Below are positions 1 to 6,844 of a DNA stretch of 10,672 nucleotides, piece by piece. Made by a program: the position numbers and the translations under genes. The notes below the pieces were generated by a model that did not search any database, had not been told where the DNA came from, and saw nothing but the letters and a program-made list of their open reading frames with translations. Each line of letters starts with the position of its first letter. Within the stretch, counting starts at the first letter, position 1. Origin of the DNA: Victivallales bacterium (GTDB lineage: Bacteria; Verrucomicrobiota; Lentisphaeria; Victivallales; SZUA-371); NCBI GenBank assembly GCA_028691155.1, contig JAQUZV010000053.1, positions 1 through 10,672 of the forward strand, given 5' to 3'.

Positions 1-12
1 CTCTTCCGATCT
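1..12. other. Illumina adapter remnant at contig end
   Basis: The window opens with CTCTTCCGATCT, identical to the 3' end of the standard Illumina TruSeq adapter. A 12-base exact match placed at base 1 is far more likely to be untrimmed adapter than genome. It should not be read as biological sequence, and it suggests the contig begins here. Confidence 0.85.
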
Positions 13-448
13 CGGCGGAAATATTTTCCTCCTGATTTGAGACTTCCCGACATATTCGCGTCATCATTATTTCAATCACTATTCGTTTCTCGTTGCCGGC
101 AAGAGATTTCAAAAGGGGGGCGCCTTGTCCCATCCCTTACGCCGCAATACTGCTTCTCCCTGACATGCGATAGTGGGATGAAGTGGCGCGGGCGCGGACC
201 GCAGGAAGTGAAGTGCCGGAAGGAAACATCAAACGAATTTTTAGTTGCATCAACTCGCAATCCGCCCCTTCTTTTGCTTCATTTTTACTGAAGCGCCATC
301 TCCCGAATGCGGCCGGCGCAAGAAGACATTCCCGCCCTTTTTTTCCTGTTATGCTGCAATCCGGGTTGCGAAATACCGATAGCGGGAATATTATAATATT
401 AATTACAGGGGGGCATTATCGTTCAACCTTTTTCATAAGGGGTTCATC
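13..448. other. Long 5' stretch without a recognisable gene
   Basis: No open frame on either strand here has a protein-like composition, a credible ribosome binding site or a family I recognise. The frames that do stay open for 60 to 95 codons look random and overlap one another. The only features I can support are a promoter-like pair at 366-394 and the ribosome binding site AAGGGG at 437-442 for the flavoprotein gene. I looked for common riboswitch cores (FMN, TPP, cobalamin) and for tRNA-like cloverleafs and saw none. It may hold an upstream regulatory region or a small RNA, but nothing in it shows that directly. Confidence 0.6.
366..394 (+). promoter_or_regulatory. Candidate sigma70-type promoter for the flavoprotein-hemW unit
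   Basis: TTGCGA at 366-371 and TATTAT at 389-394 are separated by 17 bases, the ideal spacing for a housekeeping promoter. A perfect TATAAT also occurs at 392-397, but with a 20-base spacer. Either would give a leader of roughly 45 bases before the flavoprotein start at 449. The surrounding AT-rich patch stands out in otherwise GC-rich DNA. This is a consensus match only. Confidence 0.45.
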
Positions 449-1027
449 ATGGGAAAAAAGATTCTGATCGTTACCGGCAGTCCGCGCCATCACGGCAATA
501 CCAATACATTGGCCGACGGGGTTGCGCAAGGCGCCACGGATCGCGGCGGGAAGGTGAAAATCGTCGATGCCGCCCGGCTGCAAAGCAAAACCAACGGTTG
601 TACTTCCTGCATGGGGTGCCAGGAATCGGAAGACTTTCGCTGCATTATCCGAGACGAGGTCTCGGAAATCCTGGCCACAATTCCCGATTATGATGTTCTG
701 GTACTGGCCACGCCGGTATACTTCTTCAATTTCAGCGCTCAGATCAAGATTTTTATCGATCGGATGTATTCGCTCTATAAATTCAAGGAAGACAAAATCA
801 TCACGCCGACGGAAAAGCTGCATTTTGCCATGATCGCGACGGCCGCCGGGGATTACGGCAGCGGGCTCGATTCTCTGGAACATACGTTCAATAAGATTGC
901 CGGACTATCGGGACGGAAACCATTGACGTTGCTGGTGCCGTTATGCTCGGTTGACGTCAATGAAACCATGGCCGACACCGAACTCAAGGAACAGGCGATC
1001 CGCTTCGGCGCGCAACTGGCAGAATAG
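449..1027 (+). CDS. Flavodoxin-fold NAD(P)H-dependent FMN reductase / iron-sulfur flavoprotein-like
   Basis: The product has 192 residues and is a cytoplasmic flavodoxin-fold oxidoreductase of the FMN_red/Isf family. The FMN phosphate loop is GSPRHHGNT at residues 10-18. A second flavin-contacting segment, TPVYFFNFSAQ, starts at residue 88 and is followed by an FIDR helix. Cysteines 51, 54, 57 and 65 give the pattern C-x2-C-x2-C-x7-C. This resembles the compact cluster motif of archaeal and bacterial iron-sulfur flavoproteins, which pass electrons between ferredoxin-like donors and FMN. Whether a 4Fe-4S cluster is really bound is inference. The start is supported by AAGGGG six bases upstream. 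hemW begins 8 bases after the stop, so the two are probably co-transcribed. The natural substrate cannot be read from the sequence. Confidence 0.88.
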   Translation: MGKKILIVTGSPRHHGNTNTLADGVAQGATDRGGKVKIVDAARLQSKTNGCTSCMGCQESEDFRCIIRDEVSEILATIPDYDVLVLATPVYFFNFSAQIKIFIDRMYSLYKFKEDKIITPTEKLHFAMIATAAGDYGSGLDSLEHTFNKIAGLSGRKPLTLLVPLCSVDVNETMADTELKEQAIRFGAQLAE

Positions 1028-1035
1028 CCGTCACG

Positions 1036-2148
1036 ATGTTTGACAACCTTTACATTCATGTTCCATTCTGCCGTTCGAAATGCGGCTATTGTGCGTTTTA
1101 TTCCCTGCCGGACACCGACGAAGAACTGCAGGACCGTTATGTGGCATTTCTGGAACGGCAGATGAATGATTACTCTTTTGTGGAATCGCTGCAGACCATC
1201 TACTTTGGCGGCGGAACTCCGTCGTTGTTGCCGCCGCGTCTGCTCGAACGGCTCTTTCTGGCCGTCAATGCGGGTTTTCGGATGGCGTCCGACGTGGAAA
1301 TCACCATCGAATGCAATCCGGAAACCATTGACCGGAAAAAGGCGGCGCTGATCAGTGCTTTCGCCAACCGGATCAGTATGGGGGTACAGTCTTTCGATCC
1401 GGCGCTACGGCAACGATTGGGACGCCGGGCCGACAATACCGACATCGAACAAGCCCTCGCCATGTTCAATCATTATAACGCCCGGCGCCTGAGCATCGAC
1501 CTGATTTATGCCATTCCGGGTCAAACCCTGACCGCGTGGCTGGCGGAACTGCAGCAGGCGGTCGATTATGGTTTTCGGCATATCTCCTGTTATGCTCTCA
1601 CCGTGGAAGAGGGAACGGTTCTGGCCCAGGAATCCGGCATCGACGTCGTCGATGAAGAATTGAGCGCCGAAATGTGGTGGGCAACCGGCGAGCTTTTGCA
1701 CCGGAACGGCCTGTCACGTTACGAGGTGTCAAATTATGCCGCACCGGGGCAGGAGTGTCGCCATAATCTCAATGTCTGGCACGGCGGCTCATATCTCGGT
1801 CTGGGGCCATCGGCCTGCTCTTTCGACGGCAGCCGTCGCTGGACGCAACCGGCAGACCTGGCCGAATGGCTGGCCCATCATCCGGCGGAAACCGATCTGC
1901 TGCCGCCGGAAAACCGCGCCCGTGAAATCTTCGTGTTCGGTCTGCGTACCGCCGCCGGCTGGCGGCAAGCGGACTGGACGCGGCTGCTGCCGGAGATTCG
2001 TAACGCCATGCCATGGGAAACCTTGACCTCCCGGCCGGAGCTGCCCGAGCTGGTCCGTCAGGGACTGTTGGAGATGACGCCGGGACACATTCGCCCCACG
2101 GAAACCGGAATGGCGTTCTGGGATAACCTGGCCCAGGCACTGTTGTAA
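1036..2148 (+). CDS. hemW: HemW-like radical SAM protein (heme chaperone, formerly annotated as coproporphyrinogen III oxidase)
   Basis: The product has 370 residues, the usual HemW length. The radical SAM cluster motif C-x3-C-x2-C uses C12, C16 and C19, with Phe at 21. Phe there is the HemW signature; true HemN has a fourth Cys at that point. Also present are GGGTP (58-62), the SAM-contacting ECNPE near 92-96, SMGVQSF (114-120), DLIYAIPGQT (155-164) and the C-terminal HemW region with ECRHN (240-244) and LGLGPSA. HemW binds heme and hands it to respiratory-type hemoproteins, and is not thought to make protoporphyrinogen. The family's HNxxYW heme-binding motif reads HNLNVW here, so Tyr is replaced by Val. 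The ribosome binding site is weak, which fits translation coupled to the flavoprotein gene 8 bases upstream. Confidence 0.93.
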   Translation: MFDNLYIHVPFCRSKCGYCAFYSLPDTDEELQDRYVAFLERQMNDYSFVESLQTIYFGGGTPSLLPPRLLERLFLAVNAGFRMASDVEITIECNPETIDRKKAALISAFANRISMGVQSFDPALRQRLGRRADNTDIEQALAMFNHYNARRLSIDLIYAIPGQTLTAWLAELQQAVDYGFRHISCYALTVEEGTVLAQESGIDVVDEELSAEMWWATGELLHRNGLSRYEVSNYAAPGQECRHNLNVWHGGSYLGLGPSACSFDGSRRWTQPADLAEWLAHHPAETDLLPPENRAREIFVFGLRTAAGWRQADWTRLLPEIRNAMPWETLTSRPELPELVRQGLLEMTPGHIRPTETGMAFWDNLAQALL

Positions 2149-2276
2149 ACAACGGTCCGAAACCAACCCGACATTTGGCAAAATCCCTCCGCATCAAGTG
2201 GCCGAAAGACGAAATCGGCGCTATATTATCCGATACCGGAAACAACCGGTCACAATCAGCAGCAGAAAGACAGAGC

Positions 2277-3317
2277 ATGAAAAAAATTTTAATGCTTCCC
2301 CGTTATTCGGCACTGGGAGCTTCCAGCCGATACCGTTTCTATAAATATATCATGCCGCTATTGCGGTATGGTTACGACGTGGAGGTTTCACCGTTTTTCG
2401 ACGATGCCTACCTGAAACGCCTCTATGCCGGGGAAAAGGTTTCTTTCCGTTATTTGTACTCATGCTATTACCGCCGCCTGAAGACATTATGGCATTCAGA
2501 ACCCAAACTGCTGATTGAATATGAACTCCTGCCGTTTTTTCCCTGGCCGATAGAACGATATTTCCTGCGCCGGAAAAAATACCTTCTCAATTTCGACGAC
2601 AACGTCTGGGAGAAATATCGGCGGCGGTGTTGGCTGCGGCATAAGTACGATCATCTGACCGCCGGAGCGGCGGGAGTAATCGTAGCCAATGAATACCTCT
2701 ACCGCAAAGTGCGGCGCCTGAATGACAACGTCATCAAGGTTCCGACCGCGCTGGATCCGGAACCTTATCGCGAACCGGCGAACAAGTTTGCCCGCTTCAC
2801 CTTGGTTTGGATCGGAACGCCGGTAACTTACAGTTACATCGGGAAATTTGCGCCGATGTTTCAGGAGTTGGCCCGGCATATCGATTACGAATTGCTGATC
2901 GTGGCACGCCGGGAACTGGAAGCCGAAGCAATTCCGGGGGTCAACATGCGTTTTCTGGACTGGTCGGAAGAAGAGGAATCGCGGATTCTGCCGCAAGCCC
3001 ATGTCGGAATCATGCCGTTGACCCGGGACGCGTTTTCCCGCGGCAAGTCGGCCTTCAAGATTCTGCAATACTTTGCGGCGGGACTGCCGGTGGTAGCCAG
3101 CCCGGTCGGAGAAAACCGCCACGTCATCACAGACGGAAAAAACGGATTTCTGGCGCCCGATACCGCCGCATGGGTTCAGCGCATTATCGCGTTGCACGAC
3201 CATGCCGAACTCTATCGTGCCATGGCCGCGGCCGCCGCCGAATCCGCCGATGAATATTCGTTGCAGACCTGGATTCCGGAAGTCGTTAATTTCATTGAAA
3301 GGACTTTTCGTCTATAA
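2277..3317 (+). CDS. GT4-like glycosyltransferase
   Basis: The product has 346 residues. I chose the ATG at 2277 because the protein then begins MKKILMLPRY, a typical first beta strand of a GT-B N-terminal domain. An upstream TTG at 2175 would add 34 residues without family character. The N-terminal Rossmann-like half carries SSRYRFYKYI (16-25) and LNFDDNVW (104-111). The C-terminal nucleotide-sugar half carries VWIGTP (177-182), RGKSAFKILQYFAAGLPVVAS (starting at 255) and DGKNGFLA (286-293). These fit family 4 retaining glycosyltransferases that build surface polysaccharides. The classical E-x7-E pair is not conserved, since Gln264 and Gly256 occupy those positions. No membrane segment is seen. 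Donor and acceptor are unknown. The start has only a weak purine-rich upstream sequence, and the 128-base gap before it may hold a separate promoter. Confidence 0.85.
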   Translation: MKKILMLPRYSALGASSRYRFYKYIMPLLRYGYDVEVSPFFDDAYLKRLYAGEKVSFRYLYSCYYRRLKTLWHSEPKLLIEYELLPFFPWPIERYFLRRKKYLLNFDDNVWEKYRRRCWLRHKYDHLTAGAAGVIVANEYLYRKVRRLNDNVIKVPTALDPEPYREPANKFARFTLVWIGTPVTYSYIGKFAPMFQELARHIDYELLIVARRELEAEAIPGVNMRFLDWSEEEESRILPQAHVGIMPLTRDAFSRGKSAFKILQYFAAGLPVVASPVGENRHVITDGKNGFLAPDTAAWVQRIIALHDHAELYRAMAAAAAESADEYSLQTWIPEVVNFIERTFRL

Positions 3318-3362
3318 CCCGATAATTTTCACCGGCAATTAACTTGGGGAGAAAATGAGAAA

Positions 3363-5444
3363 ATGCGGTTTTTTCACCGGTATGCGGCAATAGTGGTAAT
3401 AACCGCCGCGGTTCTGAATATGACCGGGTGTGCTTTCTGGCGCGATCTGAAAGGAGAAAAACAACCGGCAACAAGAATTGTCCCGGCCTCATTGTTCCAG
3501 GATAATATGGTCTTGCAACGCGATATGCCGCTCACCGTCTGGGGATGGTGCGAACCCGATCACGCCGTCACCGTTACCCTGCGGGGCGAGGAGTATACTG
3601 CCGTCGCCAACCACAACGGACGCTGGACCGCCCGGCTTAAGCCGCAGCCCGCCGGCGGCCCGGTCATCATGACAATAAGCGGCGTCCAGACCATTGCCCT
3701 CAAAAATGTCATGATCGGCGAGGTTTGGCTGTGCGCCGGACAGTCCAACATGCAATTCCCGCTACGATCCTGTTCCGATGGTGCCGCGGCCATAAAACAA
3801 GCCGTCAATTCCGGAATCCGCCTGTTTCAGGTCAAACGAATTTCAACCCCCGCGCCGCAACTGCAATGCGGCGGGACCTGGCGGGAATGTTCGCCGGAAA
3901 CCGCCGCCGGATTTTCCGGTGTCGGCTACTATTTCGGCCGGGAATTGTTTCATGATCTCCATGTTGCCGTGGGCCTGATCGAGGTGTCCTGGGGTGGAAC
4001 GGCGATCGAAGCCTGGCTGCCCTGGTCGCTACAAGCAGCCGACCCGGAATATGCCGTCAACCTGGAACCGTGGAAACGGCTGGTCACCGCCTCCCAAAGA
4101 ACCCCGCTGGAAGAAACTTACCGCCGCGCCCTCGCCCGCTGGCAAAAGTTGGACAAATCACACCCCGGACCGCAATACCACGTCGACGCGGGAAATCGGG
4201 GCTACGGCCGGGGCTGGGCCCTGACCATGGATGATCTCTCCGGTTGGCGCGACATCAAACTGCCGACCGTTATGGAAAATTATTTCGGTGACATCGACGG
4301 CGCCGTCTGGTTTCGCCGCGAGGTGATGATCCCGCCGGAGTGGGCCCGCCAGTCGCTACGCCTGGAACTGGGCCCCATCGATGACAGCGACGAAACTTAT
4401 TTCAACGGCAAAGCCGTCGGCGAAACCGGAATTACCGCTTCCCTTGCCGACACCCGAACCATCCCCAGGGTTTACCGCATTCCCGGACAGTGCGTCAACG
4501 CCGGACGGAACCTGCTGGCCGTCCGGGTTTTCGACCGCCGCGGCGCCGGCGGCTTCACCGGACGCCCCGATCAGCTCAAAATTGCCCGCTTCAACCAGCC
4601 GCAACCGGCCATCGGTCTGGCCGGCTTCTGGCAGGCGCGGGTGGAAACCGCACTTGATCCCTTCTCGCTGGACCACCATGCCAAACCGCAACCGCCTCCC
4701 GGTCCCGGCGATCGCAACTGGCCCTCCGGCATCCGCAACGGCATGATCGCACCACTGATCCCCTATTCGCTGCGCGGCGTCATCTGGTACCAGGGCGAAG
4801 CCAACACCGGAAACCCAAAATTATACCGACGCCAGTTGCCGGATTTGGTTCGCGACTGGCGACAGGCCTGGGGTGAGGATTTCTATTTTCTGGTCGTCCA
4901 ATTACCGAACTACGGCCGCCAGTGGCCCGCGCCGCAGGAAAGTTCCTGGGCGGAATTGCGGGCGGCTCAGGCGGCACTGAGCACCATCTTGCCCCGCACC
5001 GGTTATGTGGTGACTATCGATCTCGGCGAGGCCGACAATATCCATCCCGCCGCGAAAAAGCCGGTCGGACAACGCCTGGCCCGGCTCGCGCTGGACCTGG
5101 TTTATGGGAAAAAATTGGTGGCCCGCAGTCCCGAATTTGCCGCCATGACCGTACGAAACGGCAAGGCCGTCATTCGCTTCAATCATGTCGGCAGCGGACT
5201 GACGGCGAAAGGCAGCCCGACGCTGCACCATTTTGCCGTGGCCGGAAAAGACGGTTATTTCTACTGGGCTCGGGCTGAAATTATCGACAAGGACACTATT
5301 GAAGTCTGGAGCGGCAAAGTTCCCCATCCCGTTACTGTACGTTATGCCTGGGCGTTCAACCCGGCCGGCGGCAATCTGTATCAGGCCGAAGGGCTTCCCG
5401 CCGCCCCGTTTCAGGCCGGATTGCCGGCCCCCGTCAAACCGTAA
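3363..5444 (+). CDS. Sialate O-acetylesterase-like SGNH hydrolase, predicted lipoprotein
   Basis: The product has 693 residues. A basic, hydrophobic signal sequence ends in NMTGC, so Cys23 is probably lipidated and the enzyme sits on the periplasmic or outer-membrane face. A jelly-roll-like beta region covers about 36-115. The SGNH block GQSNM (126-130) gives the nucleophile Ser128. Also present are GVIWYQGEAN (472-481) and the D-x-x-H dyad Asp558/His561 in EADNIHP. Residues about 292-410 (WFRREVMIP through AVRVFDRRG) look like an inserted GH2-type sugar-binding domain, common in this family. Family members remove acetyl groups from sialic acids or other acetylated glycans; the actual substrate is not visible. 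The GGGGAG at 3346-3351 lies 11 bases from this ATG and 3 bases from an out-of-frame ATG at 3355, which runs only 12 codons. The gene converges on the trpF-like gene. Confidence 0.92.
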   Translation: MRFFHRYAAIVVITAAVLNMTGCAFWRDLKGEKQPATRIVPASLFQDNMVLQRDMPLTVWGWCEPDHAVTVTLRGEEYTAVANHNGRWTARLKPQPAGGPVIMTISGVQTIALKNVMIGEVWLCAGQSNMQFPLRSCSDGAAAIKQAVNSGIRLFQVKRISTPAPQLQCGGTWRECSPETAAGFSGVGYYFGRELFHDLHVAVGLIEVSWGGTAIEAWLPWSLQAADPEYAVNLEPWKRLVTASQRTPLEETYRRALARWQKLDKSHPGPQYHVDAGNRGYGRGWALTMDDLSGWRDIKLPTVMENYFGDIDGAVWFRREVMIPPEWARQSLRLELGPIDDSDETYFNGKAVGETGITASLADTRTIPRVYRIPGQCVNAGRNLLAVRVFDRRGAGGFTGRPDQLKIARFNQPQPAIGLAGFWQARVETALDPFSLDHHAKPQPPPGPGDRNWPSGIRNGMIAPLIPYSLRGVIWYQGEANTGNPKLYRRQLPDLVRDWRQAWGEDFYFLVVQLPNYGRQWPAPQESSWAELRAAQAALSTILPRTGYVVTIDLGEADNIHPAAKKPVGQRLARLALDLVYGKKLVARSPEFAAMTVRNGKAVIRFNHVGSGLTAKGSPTLHHFAVAGKDGYFYWARAEIIDKDTIEVWSGKVPHPVTVRYAWAFNPAGGNLYQAEGLPAAPFQAGLPAPVKP

Positions 5445-5468
5445 GGCAGCGGGAAACAACCATGACGA

Positions 5469-6131
5469 TCATCCGGCCCCGATTCCGGCGGCGGCATTAA
5501 GGAAGGCGCGACATCGCGACCAACAACATGATTCCCCGTCCGGATCCTTGACCCCCCGGGTAACGTCAACGCAATAAGGATTGACGTTTCTTGCCGCCTC
5601 CGCCACGTTCTCCGGCGTCAAACCACCGCTCAAAATCACCGGCAACGGACACCTTGCCACAAATTCCGCCGTGTCCTGCCAGTAAAATTCCCGGTGTTCT
5701 TCCGTTTCGATCCGGGCTGTGGCGCCGTTGCAGGCATCGGCCTGAATGGCATCGATATAAGGGTAATATTCGCTTAAATCGGGGCAAACGCCCCGGGTAA
5801 TGTAAGCCGCCATAATAATCATGCCGCCGGTAGGCAGAAAACCCCGTATCGCCCGAACCTGTTCCGGCGCCAGGGCACCATGAAGCTGAATGGACACAAT
5901 CTCGCTTTTGCGGATAATCGCCAGAATTTCCTCCACCTCGTCGAGCTGCGTCACAATGACCGGGGTCACGAACGGCGGCAAACCGGCGGCAATGCGGCAC
6001 GCCGTACTGGGTAAAATAAATTCCGCCGATTTATATCTCTGCCCCACCATCATTCCAATGGCATGGGCTCCGGCGGTTACGGCGGTTTTGGCATCGGCAT
6101 CGTTGCGGATGCCGCAAATCTTAACGCGCAT
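5469..6131 (-). CDS. TrpF-like TIM-barrel protein (phosphoribosylanthranilate isomerase family, divergent)
   Basis: The product has 220 residues, normal for the PRAI family. TrpF isomerises phosphoribosylanthranilate in tryptophan synthesis. The N-terminal VKICG has the catalytic base Cys6. IQLHG (81-85), a candidate general acid Asp132, PVILSGGLTPENVAEA (164-179) and VDVTRGV (188-194) follow in family order. The usual GGTG phosphate-binding stretch is absent, with ETEEH (142-146) in its place. The normal SSGVE loop reads TRGVK. It is therefore a clear family member but a doubtful isomerase. A strong ribosome binding site, GGGAGG, lies 6 bases before the ATG. The ATG sits inside the end of coaX with an 11-base overlap, so translation is probably coupled. 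No other trp gene is nearby. Confidence 0.8.
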   Translation of the reverse strand: MRVKICGIRNDADAKTAVTAGAHAIGMMVGQRYKSAEFILPSTACRIAAGLPPFVTPVIVTQLDEVEEILAIIRKSEIVSIQLHGALAPEQVRAIRGFLPTGGMIIMAAYITRGVCPDLSEYYPYIDAIQADACNGATARIETEEHREFYWQDTAEFVARCPLPVILSGGLTPENVAEAARNVNPYCVDVTRGVKDPDGESCCWSRCRAFLNAAAGIGAG

Positions 6132-6834
6132 GGTGTTCCTCCCAGGCCATCAGGATGCCCCGCAAGGTAAAATCTTGTCCGCCATACTCCAATCCGGGAA
6201 TATGCCGGACGAAGAAATCGGCATCGCCGCCCACCGCCACCAAAGTAACCGGATCGGACCATTGTCCGGCGATCCGTTCCAGAATTGCCGTCACCGCTCC
6301 GATCGCCCCGCCGTCAATTCCCAGACGCATGGCGGACAAGGTATCGGTCCCGCGTTCCGGCAACGCCAGGCTCATTTCCGGCAGCGGCAACTGCGCCGTG
6401 TAATCGTGCAGCGCCCGGCGCGATAACATCCGTCCGGGAAGAATAGCGCCGCCGCAGAAAAATCCGTTGCCGTCAACCGCCTCCATGGTAATGGCGGTGC
6501 CGCAATCGAGACACACCGCGGGAAGCCGGCAATGGCGGGACAAATAAAGGGCATTGGCAATCCGGTCGGCCCCCAGGGTCGTGGGATCGACCCGATCCCA
6601 GCGCAGAAACGGGCAGGTCCGCCAGGTCAGCCAGAACGGTTCCCGCACGGCCAGACCGGCCGCCGCCGCCGGAACCACCGACGCTCCCGCCAACGGTAAT
6701 TCCGGAGCAAACAATTCCACCCTCACCTCCGCCGTCGGGCAGACCGCCACAGGCCCGATTACTCCGTCCGCCGCCACGGCATAGCTGGTATGGGTGTTGC
6801 CGATATTCACCAAATTAATACTGCGTTGCGACAC
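6121..6834 (-). CDS. coaX: Type III pantothenate kinase
   Basis: The product has 237 residues starting at a GTG. This start places NIGNT at residues 10-14, the expected position for the first phosphate loop. AAGGCGG lies 5 bases upstream and overlaps the stop codon of the mannose-1-phosphate guanylyltransferase gene; the upstream in-frame ATG near 6939 would lie inside that gene. CoaX phosphorylates pantothenate in the first step of CoA synthesis and belongs to the ASKHA fold. Visible motifs are TTLGADRIANA (85-95), LDCGTAIT (109-116) with the catalytic Asp110, FFCGGAILPG (125-134), DGGAIGAV (174-181) and VAVGGDADFF (199-208). The first motif is normally D-x-G-N-S/T, but here Asp is replaced by Asn10. 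The rest of the active site looks intact. It is slightly shorter than most homologues (about 250-260). Confidence 0.87.
   Translation of the reverse strand: MSQRSINLVNIGNTHTSYAVAADGVIGPVAVCPTAEVRVELFAPELPLAGASVVPAAAAGLAVREPFWLTWRTCPFLRWDRVDPTTLGADRIANALYLSRHCRLPAVCLDCGTAITMEAVDGNGFFCGGAILPGRMLSRRALHDYTAQLPLPEMSLALPERGTDTLSAMRLGIDGGAIGAVTAILERIAGQWSDPVTLVAVGGDADFFVRHIPGLEYGGQDFTLRGILMAWEEHHAR
6138..6143 (-). promoter_or_regulatory. Ribosome binding site of the trpF-like gene, inside coaX
   Basis: GGGAGG on the minus strand is 6 bases before the ATG at 6131 and lies within the last codons of coaX. It is the strongest ribosome binding site in this cluster. It supports the overlapping start. Confidence 0.75.
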
Positions 6835-6844
6835 GATTACCGCC

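Noticed and set aside
183..467. Possible 94-codon gene before the flavoprotein
   Set aside because: It overlaps the promoter-like pair and the start of the flavoprotein gene, and the composition is not protein-like.
2201..2229. Possible promoter for the glycosyltransferase gene (TATATT/TATTAT near 2222-2229)
   Set aside because: The -10-like sequence is attractive, but I find no acceptable -35 sequence at 16-18 bases upstream.
2175..2276. TTG-started extension of the glycosyltransferase by 34 residues
   Set aside because: The added sequence is not family-like, and the ATG at 2277 gives the canonical first beta strand.
1769..2278. Open frames of 130 to 169 codons on the minus strand opposite hemW
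   Set aside because: The Arg/Pro/Ala-rich translations have no domain and are typical of frames opposite GC-rich genes.
4902..5459. Open frame of 185 codons on the minus strand inside the esterase gene
   Set aside because: It is antisense to the conserved C-terminal part of the esterase including the D-x-x-H site, and shows no family features.
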